Below, piece by piece: positions 24,471 to 32,378 of a stretch of 64,000 bases of DNA. A program made the translations under genes and the position numbers. The notes beneath the pieces were generated by a model, which was not told the origin of the DNA, did not search any database, and worked only from the letters and a program-made list of their open reading frames with translations. Positions within the stretch are counted from its first letter, which is position 1; each line of letters starts with the position of its first letter. Origin of the DNA: Fen-1273 sp963837815. Lineage in GTDB: Bacteria; Bacteroidota; Ignavibacteria; UBA10030; UBA6906. The stretch lies in NCBI GenBank assembly GCA_963837815.1, contig CAWIOS010000013.1:806001-870000 (forward strand), read 5' to 3'.

Positions 24471-25308
24471 CTACGAACGGCCAAGGTGCTTCAGTATCCG
24501 TGCAAAACCGGCAAAATTATACTTCAGCAACAGGTACAGCCGGTAGGGTATGAGCGGCCCGAGCGCGGGGAGCGATCCATTCCCCGATTCCCTCTGGGGA
24601 AATTCGACAAAGTCTCCCTTGCGGGCAATGATGACGCTCTGGGACGTTATCCCGAGCCGCGGTATTTCGGTCATTGCGTGCGCGACGGCAAACCCGGCTC
24701 CCCGGAGAAGCGCAAGCAGGTCCCTCCCGTACGTCCTGTATGTCAGCGTATGTCCCCCTCCGCCGTGATACTCCGGCTCCATCAGGAGGACGTCTTCGGT
24801 CCCGGAGGTGTCAACCCTGCGAAGCGTGGCCGGCTCTTCATGCCTGTACGGCACCGTGAGGACGAAGCGTTCCGCCGGGCTTCAGCGTTCTGTATATCTC
24901 ATTGTAGCCGGCGGCATCGTCCCGGACATGCTCGAAAACGTCTGATGCGATCACGACATCAAACGTGGAATCCTTGAAATGAAGTTTCTGAAAATCAGCG
25001 AACGACCGGGGCTGATCCCCCGCCGCGATTCTTGCCGGATCGTACTCCGTTGCATAATAGTCAAATTTGTCGCTGAGCATCACGGGATAGGATCCGCGGG
25101 CGCTCGATTCGAGTATCGCCACGGACTTGTTGCCCGGCCAGCCGTGCAGAGGGATGCCGTCGTTTCCCGTGACTTTCCCGAGCCAGTACGTGACAGCCCG
25201 GAGACGCGAGGAGGATGCGCAGTTGCCGCAAAGCATCCCCTCCCGTCCCCCTTCGGGGTGCAGGAATTCTCCTTTCCATCCGCATATGTTACACTGACCG
25301 GCAGGCAT
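24471..25308 (-). CDS. SAM-dependent methyltransferase with N-terminal zinc-ribbon, frame broken by one base
   Basis: Two frames carry one protein. The first, from ATG 25308, has a CxxC...CxxC start ('CNICGWKG', 'LCGNCASSSRLRAV'), then 'VAILESSARGSYPVML', 'YYATEYDP' and 'FDVVIASDVFEHV', the class I methyltransferase core, ending 'TLKPGG'. The second resumes 'FVLTVPYRHEE' and runs to 24471. Deleting one T at 24870-24871 joins them as 'TLKPGGRFVLTVPYRHE', the usual motif, giving 278 residues. The substrate is unknown; this architecture occurs in surface-polysaccharide contexts. The ATG lies 6 bp after the -10 box. Confidence 0.82.
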
Positions 25309-25314
25309 ATGATT

Positions 25315-25343
25315 AAACTAACAAACGCCGCCCATTTTTTCAA
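25315..25343 (-). promoter_or_regulatory. Promoter for the methyltransferase, predicted leaderless transcript
   Basis: On the minus strand TTGAAA (25338-25343), 17 bp, TAGTTT (25315-25320), then exactly 6 bp to the ATG at 25308. Confidence 0.55.
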
Positions 25344-25349
25344 TGCCGA

Positions 25350-25398
25350 GGGGCCGCCCTTTATTGGCGGCCCCGAGGTGGCGCCGTTTTCTGGCGCC
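25350..25398. repeat. Two adjacent perfect GC hairpins in the methyltransferase/M16 divergent region
   Basis: GGGGCCGCC, 7-nt loop, GGCGGCCCC (25350-25374), then GGCGCC, 7-nt loop, GGCGCC (25380-25398) followed by TTT. They lie 86-134 bp before the M16 start. They could be termination or mRNA-stability elements. Confidence 0.5.
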
Positions 25399-25483
25399 TT
25401 TGCGCGCCCGGTGCTGGCTTTTCCGGGCCGAATTAAGGATATTGGCCGGACATCAAAACTCCGGGAACGTGAACGTACGCGCA

Positions 25484-26821
25484 ATGGACGGTGCGGGACA
25501 GCTCCAATTCGAACAGCATACGCTCGCCAACGGGCTGACCGTCATACTCCACCGCGACGGCTTCTCCCCCGCCGCAGCCGTCATGGTGATGTTCCATGCC
25601 GGCTCAAAGAACGAATCGCCGGGCCGCACCGGGCTCGCACACCTGTTCGAGCACCTGATGTTCAAAGGCTCGGAGCACGTCGCGGACGGAGAGCATTTCC
25701 GGCTGCTCCAGGAAGCCGGCGCCACCGTCAACGGATCGACCTCGGAGGACAGGACGAATTACTATGAAGTCGTCCCGTCGAACTATCTCGAGCTTGCACT
25801 GTTCCTTGAGTCGGACCGGATGGGATTCCTCCCCGGCGCCGTCGACCAGGCGAAACTCGACAACCAGCGGGAGGTTGTGAAGAACGAGCGCCGCCAGAAT
25901 TACGACAACGTCCCGTACGGAACCGCGTACGAGACGCTTGCACGCGAAGTCTACGGCCCCGGCCACCCGTACAGCTGGCCCGTGATCGGATCCATGGAGG
26001 ATCTCTCGGCCGCCTCGCTGGAGGATGTGAAGGCGTTTTTCCGCACGCATTATGCCCCCGCCAATGCATGCCTCGTCGTGTCCGGGGACTTCGTCCGCGA
26101 TCAGGCCCTGGAGTGGATCGGGAGATACTTCGAGTCTCTCCCCCCCGGGGTTCCCCCTGCACCCGTCCCCCCCGCTCCCGCGCGCCTGGCGGAGGACAGG
26201 CACATTCTCTCGGGCGAGAACGTGCACCTTCCCCGGCTGTTTCTCTCATGGCCGGGACCCCCGCGTGGAACGCGCGACGACGCTCTCCTTGACGTGCTTA
26301 CGACGATACTCAGTACCGGGAAAAACTCCCGGCTGTACCGGCCACTCGTCTTCGACAGGCAGATCGCGCAGAGCGTGTCCGCGTTCACGGACGGGAAAGA
26401 GATCGCCGGAATGGTGACGATCGATGCAACCGCGCGCCCGGGAGAGAACCTTTCGGAAATCAGCCGGCGCATATTCGGTGTGATCGAACAGCTTCTCGCA
26501 CAGGGGGTGACGGAACGTGAGATCGAAGCGGCGTACAACGGAAAAGAGGCGCAGATCGCTTCGCGGCTGACGACATCGCTCGGAATCGCCAACGGACTTG
26601 CGACCGCGTACACACTGACGGGTGATGCGGGAAATTTCAACCGGGATATCGAAAGGTTCAGGGGGATTACACCTGAAGAAATTCTCAGGGCCGCACGGAG
26701 CGTGTTCTCCGGCCACCATGTCTCACTCAGCATCGTCCCCCGGGAGAGCATCTCCCCTGCGGGGGCCCCGGAGCCGGAGGCTTATCCCCAGGCGGGCCGC
26801 ACAGGAGCCCGGAGATCATGA
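25484..26821 (+). CDS. M16 family zinc metallopeptidase, catalytic partner
   Basis: 445 residues. The inverted zinc motif HxxEH is 'HLFEHLMF' near residue 55, with the third ligand Glu in 'VVKNERRQNYDN' near 132, so the active site is complete. 'VNGSTSEDRTNYYEVVP' near 84 is also typical. The chosen ATG (25484) precedes the conserved 'LANGLTVILHRD'. The frame is open 47 codons further upstream, but that stretch is Arg-rich and overlaps two hairpins. The next gene starts inside its stop (ATGA). Together they resemble the two-gene M16 pairs that form heterodimeric peptidases. Cellular location is uncertain because no signal peptide is seen. Confidence 0.9.
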   Translation: MDGAGQLQFEQHTLANGLTVILHRDGFSPAAAVMVMFHAGSKNESPGRTGLAHLFEHLMFKGSEHVADGEHFRLLQEAGATVNGSTSEDRTNYYEVVPSNYLELALFLESDRMGFLPGAVDQAKLDNQREVVKNERRQNYDNVPYGTAYETLAREVYGPGHPYSWPVIGSMEDLSAASLEDVKAFFRTHYAPANACLVVSGDFVRDQALEWIGRYFESLPPGVPPAPVPPAPARLAEDRHILSGENVHLPRLFLSWPGPPRGTRDDALLDVLTTILSTGKNSRLYRPLVFDRQIAQSVSAFTDGKEIAGMVTIDATARPGENLSEISRRIFGVIEQLLAQGVTEREIEAAYNGKEAQIASRLTTSLGIANGLATAYTLTGDAGNFNRDIERFRGITPEEILRAARSVFSGHHVSLSIVPRESISPAGAPEPEAYPQAGRTGARRS

Positions 26822-28212
26822 GCGGACGTCCCGCCTATCCCCCTGTCGACCGAATGAATATTCCGGCGCCGCAGCCTGTTCCCCATCTCGTTCTCCCCCC
26901 CCTGCAGAAAGGGACCCTCTCAAACGGCCTTCCCCTCTGGCTTGTGGAGCAGCACCGGAATCCCCAGGTCGTCCTGAGCATTGTGCTCCAGAGCGGGTCG
27001 TTCCTTGATCCCGCCGGCAAATCGGGAACAGCATCACTCACCGCGGAACTCCTCGAATCGGGAACCGCGTCGCGGGACGCACTCGCGATCTCCGAATCGG
27101 TGGAATTCATCGGGGCGACGCTCGGTTTCCGGTCAGGCGCCGACGGCACGTTCGGGACGCTCCTGACACTCAGCCGGCACCTGGAGGCGGGAGCCGGGCT
27201 TTTTGCGGATCTTCTCTTGCACCCCGTCTTTCCGCAGCGTGAGTATGACCGGCTCCGGAACCAGAGGCTGACCTCTCTCATTCAGATGAAAGACCGGGCG
27301 GCGACAGTCGCGACAAACGCATTCATGCGCGTCGTCTACGGTGATGAACATCCCTACGGAAGGGACCCCTCGGGAACGGAAGAGTCGGTACGCGGACTGA
27401 CCCGTGAGGACATTCTCCGTTTTTACGGCGATCACTACACCCCTTCGAGCGCCACGCTCATCGTGGTGGGCGATACGACGATGGACCAGATCGTCACGCT
27501 CCTCGAAAAAGAGATCGGCACGTGGAAAGCGGGATCGGCCCGTGTTCCTCCCGCACCGGTACCCGCGCCGGCATCCCCCGGGGGGGTGTACCTGATCGAC
27601 AAACCGGGCGCTCCGCAGTCGGAAATCAGGATTGGCCGCCCTGCGCTGGCGCGGAATTCTCCGGAGTACTTCCCGGTCGCGTTGATGAACCGGGTGCTGG
27701 GAGGACAGTTTTCAAGCCGGATCAACATGAACCTTCGTGAAAAAAGGGGATACACATACGGCGCCCGGTCGTCGTTCATATTCCTGAAACATCCGGGCCC
27801 GTTCATGGTGAGCGGCGCATTCACCGGGTCGAAGACCGGCGACGCCGCGGAACAGCTCTTCCTGGAGATCGATGCGATGCACAGGGAAGGGGTGACAGGC
27901 GGAGAGCTGGAGTTTTCCCGGAAGGGGCTGACCGGCGCGTTCGCTCTCAGTTTTGAAACACCGTACCAGGTCGCCGCCGCGATGCAGAACATCGTGCTGT
28001 ACGGCCTTCCGGAGGACTACTACGAACGCTACATCGGAGACCTTGCGGCGGTGACCACCGCGGACGTCAGCCGCGCAGCCAGGTCGACTCTCGATACGTC
28101 GGCCATGGCGCTTCTTGTCGTCGCCGACGCAGGAGAAGTGCGGAAAGATCTTGAGTCGCTTGGAAGAGGGGCGGTTGTGGAGCTTGACAGCGGAGGCGCA
28201 AGACTCAGTTAA
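26818..28212 (+). CDS. M16 family peptidase-like protein, non-catalytic partner
   Basis: 464 residues with the M16 fold ('LSNGLPLWLVEQHRNPQVVLSIVLQSGS', 'YGDEHPYGRDPSGTEESV', 'GGQFSSRINMNLREKRGYTYGARSSF', the last being the C-terminal R/Y substrate-binding motif near residue 300). Where HxxEH should be, it reads 'GTASLTAELL', so zinc is not bound. It is the inactive subunit of the pair. It overlaps the upstream catalytic gene by 4 bp, and its 3' end overlaps the isocitrate dehydrogenase gene on the other strand by 8 bp. Confidence 0.88.
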   Translation: MSGRPAYPPVDRMNIPAPQPVPHLVLPPLQKGTLSNGLPLWLVEQHRNPQVVLSIVLQSGSFLDPAGKSGTASLTAELLESGTASRDALAISESVEFIGATLGFRSGADGTFGTLLTLSRHLEAGAGLFADLLLHPVFPQREYDRLRNQRLTSLIQMKDRAATVATNAFMRVVYGDEHPYGRDPSGTEESVRGLTREDILRFYGDHYTPSSATLIVVGDTTMDQIVTLLEKEIGTWKAGSARVPPAPVPAPASPGGVYLIDKPGAPQSEIRIGRPALARNSPEYFPVALMNRVLGGQFSSRINMNLREKRGYTYGARSSFIFLKHPGPFMVSGAFTGSKTGDAAEQLFLEIDAMHREGVTGGELEFSRKGLTGAFALSFETPYQVAAAMQNIVLYGLPEDYYERYIGDLAAVTTADVSRAARSTLDTSAMALLVVADAGEVRKDLESLGRGAVVELDSGGARLS

Positions 28213-29214
28213 GGTTCCGGATGATCTCCCCCCCATCTCCGTCGTCCCGACGGGGGCGCCGGGGTTGAGGTCGCGCGTCACGCACCTCCCCTCGGACAGC
28301 ACGCGCGCCACGGCCTTTTCGATCCGGTCTGCGGCGGCGGTCTCGTTCAGGTGCCGGAGCATCAGAACCCCGGCGAGTACAAGTGCCGCGGGATTTGCAA
28401 GATTCTTGCCGGCGATGTCCGGCGCGCTGCCGTGCACCGCTTCGAATATCGCCGCGTTGTAGCCGATGTTGGCGCCGGGTGCGAGACCGAGGCCGCCGAC
28501 AAGCCCGGAGGCGAGGTCCGACAGGATGTCCCCGAAGAGATTTGTCGTGACGATGACGTCGAACTGATGGGGATTGATCACCATCTGCATCGCCATGTTG
28601 TCGATGATCTTGTCCTCGGTCTTGATGTCCTGATACTCCGCCGCGACGGAGCGCGACACGTCGAGAAACAGGCCCCCCGTGTACTTCAGTATGTTCGCCT
28701 TGTGCACCGTCGTCACCTTTTTACGCCCGTGCCTGCGCGCGTAGTCGTAGGCATAGCGGACAATCCGCTCCGAGCCCGTGCGCGTCACGACGCCGATAGT
28801 CTCCGCGGCGCTCCTGGAAGGATCGATGTAGTGCTCGATCCCCGCATAGAATTCCTCCGTGTTTTCCCGCACGATGACAAGGTCGACGTCCCTGTACCGC
28901 GAGGGGACCCCTTCGAACGAACGCGCCGGGCGCACGTTGCTGTACAGATCGAATTCCTTCCGGAGCGCGACGTTGACGCTGCGGAACCCCGACCCGACGG
29001 GGGTCGTCAGGGGCCCTTTGAGCGCGACGCGCGTGCGGCGGATAGACTCGATGACGTGTTCCGGAAGGGGGTCCTTGAACTTGTCGATTGCCGTCATGCC
29101 GGCTTCGACCCTCTCCCACTGGACATCGACACCCGCCGCCTCTATTACGCGCACGGCGACGTCCGCGATGCTCGGCCCGATGCCGTCGCCGGGTATCAGG
29201 GTTACTGTGTGCAT
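28205..29214 (-). CDS. NAD-dependent isocitrate dehydrogenase-like, frameshifted at the 3' end
   Basis: About 336 residues after correction. 'LIPGDGIGPSI' opens it, 'ALKGPLTTPVGSGFRSVN' and 'LDLYSNVRP'-type text follow, 'DLVIVRENTEEFYAGIEHY' is near 112, and 'NLFGDILSDLASGLVGGLGLAPGANIG' is near 228. The pattern fits bacterial IDH3-like enzymes better than LeuB. Near the end the frame runs on past 'TTEMGG' into 160 antisense-like residues. One extra G in the minus-strand G7 run at 28228-28234 gives 'MGGEIIRNLN' and a stop at 28205. AAGGGGAG precedes the ATG. The reaction is isocitrate to 2-oxoglutarate with NAD+ in the TCA cycle. Confidence 0.82.
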
Positions 29215-29265
29215 GCTCCCCTTTCCTTCAAAGGTTAAGTAAAGTAGTCAAAAGGGGGAGGAGAT

Positions 29266-30120
29266 TCAATCTTCCGATTCCGGACGCGGGGGCTTCGGCG
29301 CGTAGAGGACAGCCGCCTTCTCCGCGGACGTCACAATCCCCCGGATCAGCGCGGAGCTGAACCCGTGATGTTCCATCTGGTTCAATCCCGTGATCGTGCA
29401 CCCCTGCGGCGTGGTGACCCGGTCCACCTCCCCTTCAGGGTGGTTCCCCCCCTCGACGAGGAGGGAGGCCGCCCCCAGGGCGGTCTGTGCCGCCATGAGG
29501 AGCGCGTCACCGGCATGGAATCCGATCTCGATCCCCCCCTGTGACGCGGCGCGAATCGCGCGGAGGAAGAACGCAATCCCGCACGCGCAGAGGGCCGTTG
29601 CCGGTATCATGAGCGTTTCGTCCACGACCAGCGTACGCCCGAGGGCGTCGAACATCGTTTTGACGAGAGAGAGCGCCTCCCGCGCTTCGCGCGCTTCCCG
29701 GTCCGTGGCAAGGCACGTCATCGACTGGCGGATCGCGATGGCGGTGTTCGGCATTGCCCTGATGACGAGTACTCCGGTCCCCAGGTGTTTCCGTATTTCC
29801 GCGATCGTCGCCCCGGAGACGACGGAGACGACCGTGTGCCGCCGGCTGTCGACGGACTCCTTGATCTCCACGAGAAGGGAATTGAGTTGCTGCGGAGTCA
29901 CGGCGAGGAACACGAGCCCGGCGCCGCGCACGGCGCGGACGTTGTCCGTCGTGACGTCAAATCCCTCCGAGCGGAGCGCCGCGAGGCTCTCCTCGTTTCT
30001 CCTTGTCAGCGTAATCCCCGGGGCGGGGGCGATCCCTCCCGCGACGAGTCCCCGTGCGATCGCCGCACCGATGTTTCCTCCCCCCAGAACCGCAATGTGC
30101 GTGCTGCCCGATGGCGCCAT
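29266..30120 (-). CDS. proC: Pyrroline-5-carboxylate reductase
   Basis: 284 residues, the last step of proline synthesis. The Rossmann motif 'IAVLGGGNIGAAIARGLVAGG' is at the N-terminus. 'VFLAVTPQQL' (near 75), 'VIRAMPNTAIAI' (near 125) and the C-terminal 'TTPQGCTITGLNQMEHHGFSSALIRGI' (near 240-265) are the ProC signatures. Two tandem ATGs occur (30123, 30120). GGAGGG is 6 nt before the second, which is preferred. It follows thrC by 26 bp on the same strand and may be read as the last gene of the threonine operon. Confidence 0.92.
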   Translation of the reverse strand: MAPSGSTHIAVLGGGNIGAAIARGLVAGGIAPAPGITLTRRNEESLAALRSEGFDVTTDNVRAVRGAGLVFLAVTPQQLNSLLVEIKESVDSRRHTVVSVVSGATIAEIRKHLGTGVLVIRAMPNTAIAIRQSMTCLATDREAREAREALSLVKTMFDALGRTLVVDETLMIPATALCACGIAFFLRAIRAASQGGIEIGFHAGDALLMAAQTALGAASLLVEGGNHPEGEVDRVTTPQGCTITGLNQMEHHGFSSALIRGIVTSAEKAAVLYAPKPPRPESED

Positions 30121-30146
30121 CATTTCCCTCCCCGAATTGTCATTGA

Positions 30147-31448
30147 TCACGACTCCATGAGAAACGCTTTAAGCTCGTTGAAACCCGAGGCGAGCCTTAT
30201 CGAGTTCTTTTTCCCCCCGAGGAGAACCTGCAGCCGTTCGGGAACCGTTATCGATTCCCGGACCGGGCTGTCATACACATCGATGAATTTCGCGGGATGC
30301 GCCGTCTCGAGGACGATTCCCGCGAACGGGTCCCCCGCCAGGGCGCGATAGCGGGCGAGCGCACGGTACCCGACGGCACCGTGGGGATCGAGAACATACC
30401 CGTATTTCCGGTATGCCTCGGCAATCGCCCCGCGCGTCTCGTCATCCGAGACGGAGGTTGTAAACACCGCCGAGCGCATTGCTTCGATGTCGTCATCAAA
30501 GAGGGCGCGTATTCTTGGAAGATTTCCGGGATCTCCGACATCCATCGCGTTGGAAAGCGTCGTGACGGCATTCCCGGGGGAATACACGCCTGACGCAAAG
30601 TACCGCTCCACCACGTCATTGGCGTTCAGAGCGGCGACAAACCGCACGACGGGAAGTCCCATTTTCCATGCGATAAGTCCGGCCGTCAGGTTTCCCAGGT
30701 TGCCGCTGGGGACCGAAAAAACGATCCCGCGGTCCCGTTCCCCCAGACGCGCAAACGCATTGAAATAATAAAACGTCTGCGGGAGAAGACGGGCGATGTT
30801 GATCGAGTTGGCGGACGTGAGATTCCGGCGCGAGGCGAGCTCACGGTCCGCGAACGCACTCCTGACAAGCCCCTGGCAGTCGTCAAACGTCCCGGAAATC
30901 TCCAGGGCGGTGACGTTCCCCGTGAACGTCGTGAGCTGGCTTTCCTGAATCTGGCTCACCCTCCCCGAAGGGTAGAGCAGCACGACGGAGACACCCGGGA
31001 TCCCGTGGAAGGCGCTCGCGACCGCGCTCCCCGTGTCCCCCGACGTCGCCACGAGCACCGTGTACCCCGCACCGCCGTCACCGCGGGCGTACGACATGAC
31101 GCGCGCCATGAAACGCGCCCCGAAATCCTTGAACGCAAGCGTCGGTCCGTGGAAGAGTTCGAGCACCGCCGTCGTTTCATCGAGCCGCCGCAGCGGGGCG
31201 TCGAACGTGATCGCTTCCTCAATGACGTTCCGGAGATCGTGGTCCGGGATCTCTCCTTCAAGCAGGAGCCGGGCGGCCTCGAAGGCGATCCCGGGAAACG
31301 AAAGGCTGCCGATGCCGCGGAGAAAATCGGCGGAACAGCGCGGAATCGACACCGGGATGAACAGTCCCCCGTCTCCGGGAATCCCGCGGCGGACCGCTTC
31401 CGCGAATGACACCGAAAGCCCGCGGTCCAGTGTGCTGCAGAGCCTCAT
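30147..31448 (-). CDS. thrC: Threonine synthase
   Basis: 433 residues, PLP-dependent, converting O-phosphohomoserine to threonine. The PLP lysine is in 'TLAFKDFGARFMARV' near residue 108. The phosphate-binding loop is 'VATSGDTGSAVASAF' near 132, and 'SVPSGNLGNLTAGLIAWKMGLPV' lies near 243. The N-terminus ('LCSTLDRGLSVSFAEAVRRGIPGDGGLFIP') is the E. coli/yeast-type long form. Its start overlaps the thrB stop by 4 bp, completing the thrA-thrB-thrC order under the attenuator at 34.9 kb. Confidence 0.93.
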   Translation of the reverse strand: MRLCSTLDRGLSVSFAEAVRRGIPGDGGLFIPVSIPRCSADFLRGIGSLSFPGIAFEAARLLLEGEIPDHDLRNVIEEAITFDAPLRRLDETTAVLELFHGPTLAFKDFGARFMARVMSYARGDGGAGYTVLVATSGDTGSAVASAFHGIPGVSVVLLYPSGRVSQIQESQLTTFTGNVTALEISGTFDDCQGLVRSAFADRELASRRNLTSANSINIARLLPQTFYYFNAFARLGERDRGIVFSVPSGNLGNLTAGLIAWKMGLPVVRFVAALNANDVVERYFASGVYSPGNAVTTLSNAMDVGDPGNLPRIRALFDDDIEAMRSAVFTTSVSDDETRGAIAEAYRKYGYVLDPHGAVGYRALARYRALAGDPFAGIVLETAHPAKFIDVYDSPVRESITVPERLQVLLGGKKNSIRLASGFNELKAFLMES

Positions 31449-32377
31449 GAGATGATCCTCGCCCCGTTCCCGCCGACACGGGAAACGAGCGTGGTGCAGG
31501 ACAGGCCGGTCGCCTTCAGTGCGTCCTCCATCGCCGCGGCGACCGCCGCGGCTGCGGCGCGGGATGAGGCGAACGCAAAAAGGGACGGACCCGAGCCTGA
31601 TATGCCGCAGCCTATCGCACCGTGCGCGAGCGCGGCTTTCTTCATTGCCCCGAATCCCGGGATCAGGTGCCGGCGGGCCGGTTCCGCAATGACGTCCTCG
31701 AGCGACCGGCTGATCAGCGGGATGTCCCCGGTGAACATGCCGGCGATGAGCCCCGCCGCGTTTCCGGTCTGCGTGATGACGTCATGAAGGGGGATCTCTT
31801 TCGGGAGGATCCTTCTCGCATGATCGGTCCTCACTTCGATCATGGGGGAAATCACCGAACACCAGAGCAGATCGGGGACCTTAATCCGGACGATGTCGAT
31901 GGGGTGATATCCCCTGACGAGGACGAACCCGCCCCAGAGGGAGGGGGAGAGATTGTCCACGTGGACCGCGCCGCTGGCGATCTTCTCCCCCTCGATTGCC
32001 AGTTCCAGGAGCCTGTCGCGGGAGAGCCCGGTCCCGAGCAGCGCATCGGCCGCGACAACCGCCGCCACGGCACTCGCGGCGCTCGATCCGATCCCTCCCC
32101 CCACGGGGATCCCCTTGCATATGTCGATCTCCACGCCTGTACCCGGCGCGCACTCCCTGAGGAGCGCCAGCACGGGCGGTCCGGCGGTGTTCGCGGAGGC
32201 ATCCGCGGGGAGTGGAGACCTGCAGCCCGTGATCTTCCCGATCTGCACGCCGGGGGACGCGCTGAGCCTTGCGGTGACGGTGTCGCCCGCCCCCTCGAGA
32301 GCGAAACCCATGATGTCAAACCCGCACGAGACGTTTGACACAGACGCCGGCGCGAACGCCGAGACTTCCTTCCCCAT
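31445..32377 (-). CDS. thrB: Homoserine kinase
   Basis: 310 residues, a GHMP-family kinase that makes O-phosphohomoserine. 'FAPASVSNVSCGFDIMGFAL' is the N-terminal motif, 'PVGGGIGSSAASAVAAVVA' (near residue 88) the ATP-binding GHMP loop, and 'IGCGISGSGPSLFAF' (near 265) motif 3. ATG at 32377 has GAGGG 7 nt upstream and lies 1 bp beyond the thrA stop codon. An upstream open extension inside thrA is unlike the family and is rejected. Confidence 0.93.
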   Translation of the reverse strand: MGKEVSAFAPASVSNVSCGFDIMGFALEGAGDTVTARLSASPGVQIGKITGCRSPLPADASANTAGPPVLALLRECAPGTGVEIDICKGIPVGGGIGSSAASAVAAVVAADALLGTGLSRDRLLELAIEGEKIASGAVHVDNLSPSLWGGFVLVRGYHPIDIVRIKVPDLLWCSVISPMIEVRTDHARRILPKEIPLHDVITQTGNAAGLIAGMFTGDIPLISRSLEDVIAEPARRHLIPGFGAMKKAALAHGAIGCGISGSGPSLFAFASSRAAAAAVAAAMEDALKATGLSCTTLVSRVGGNGARIIS

Positions 32378-32378
32378 G

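Noticed and set aside
27712..28204. A 160-residue C-terminal extension of the isocitrate dehydrogenase
   Set aside because: It is antisense to the M16 gene, unlike any IDH tail, and disappears if one G is added to a G7 run.
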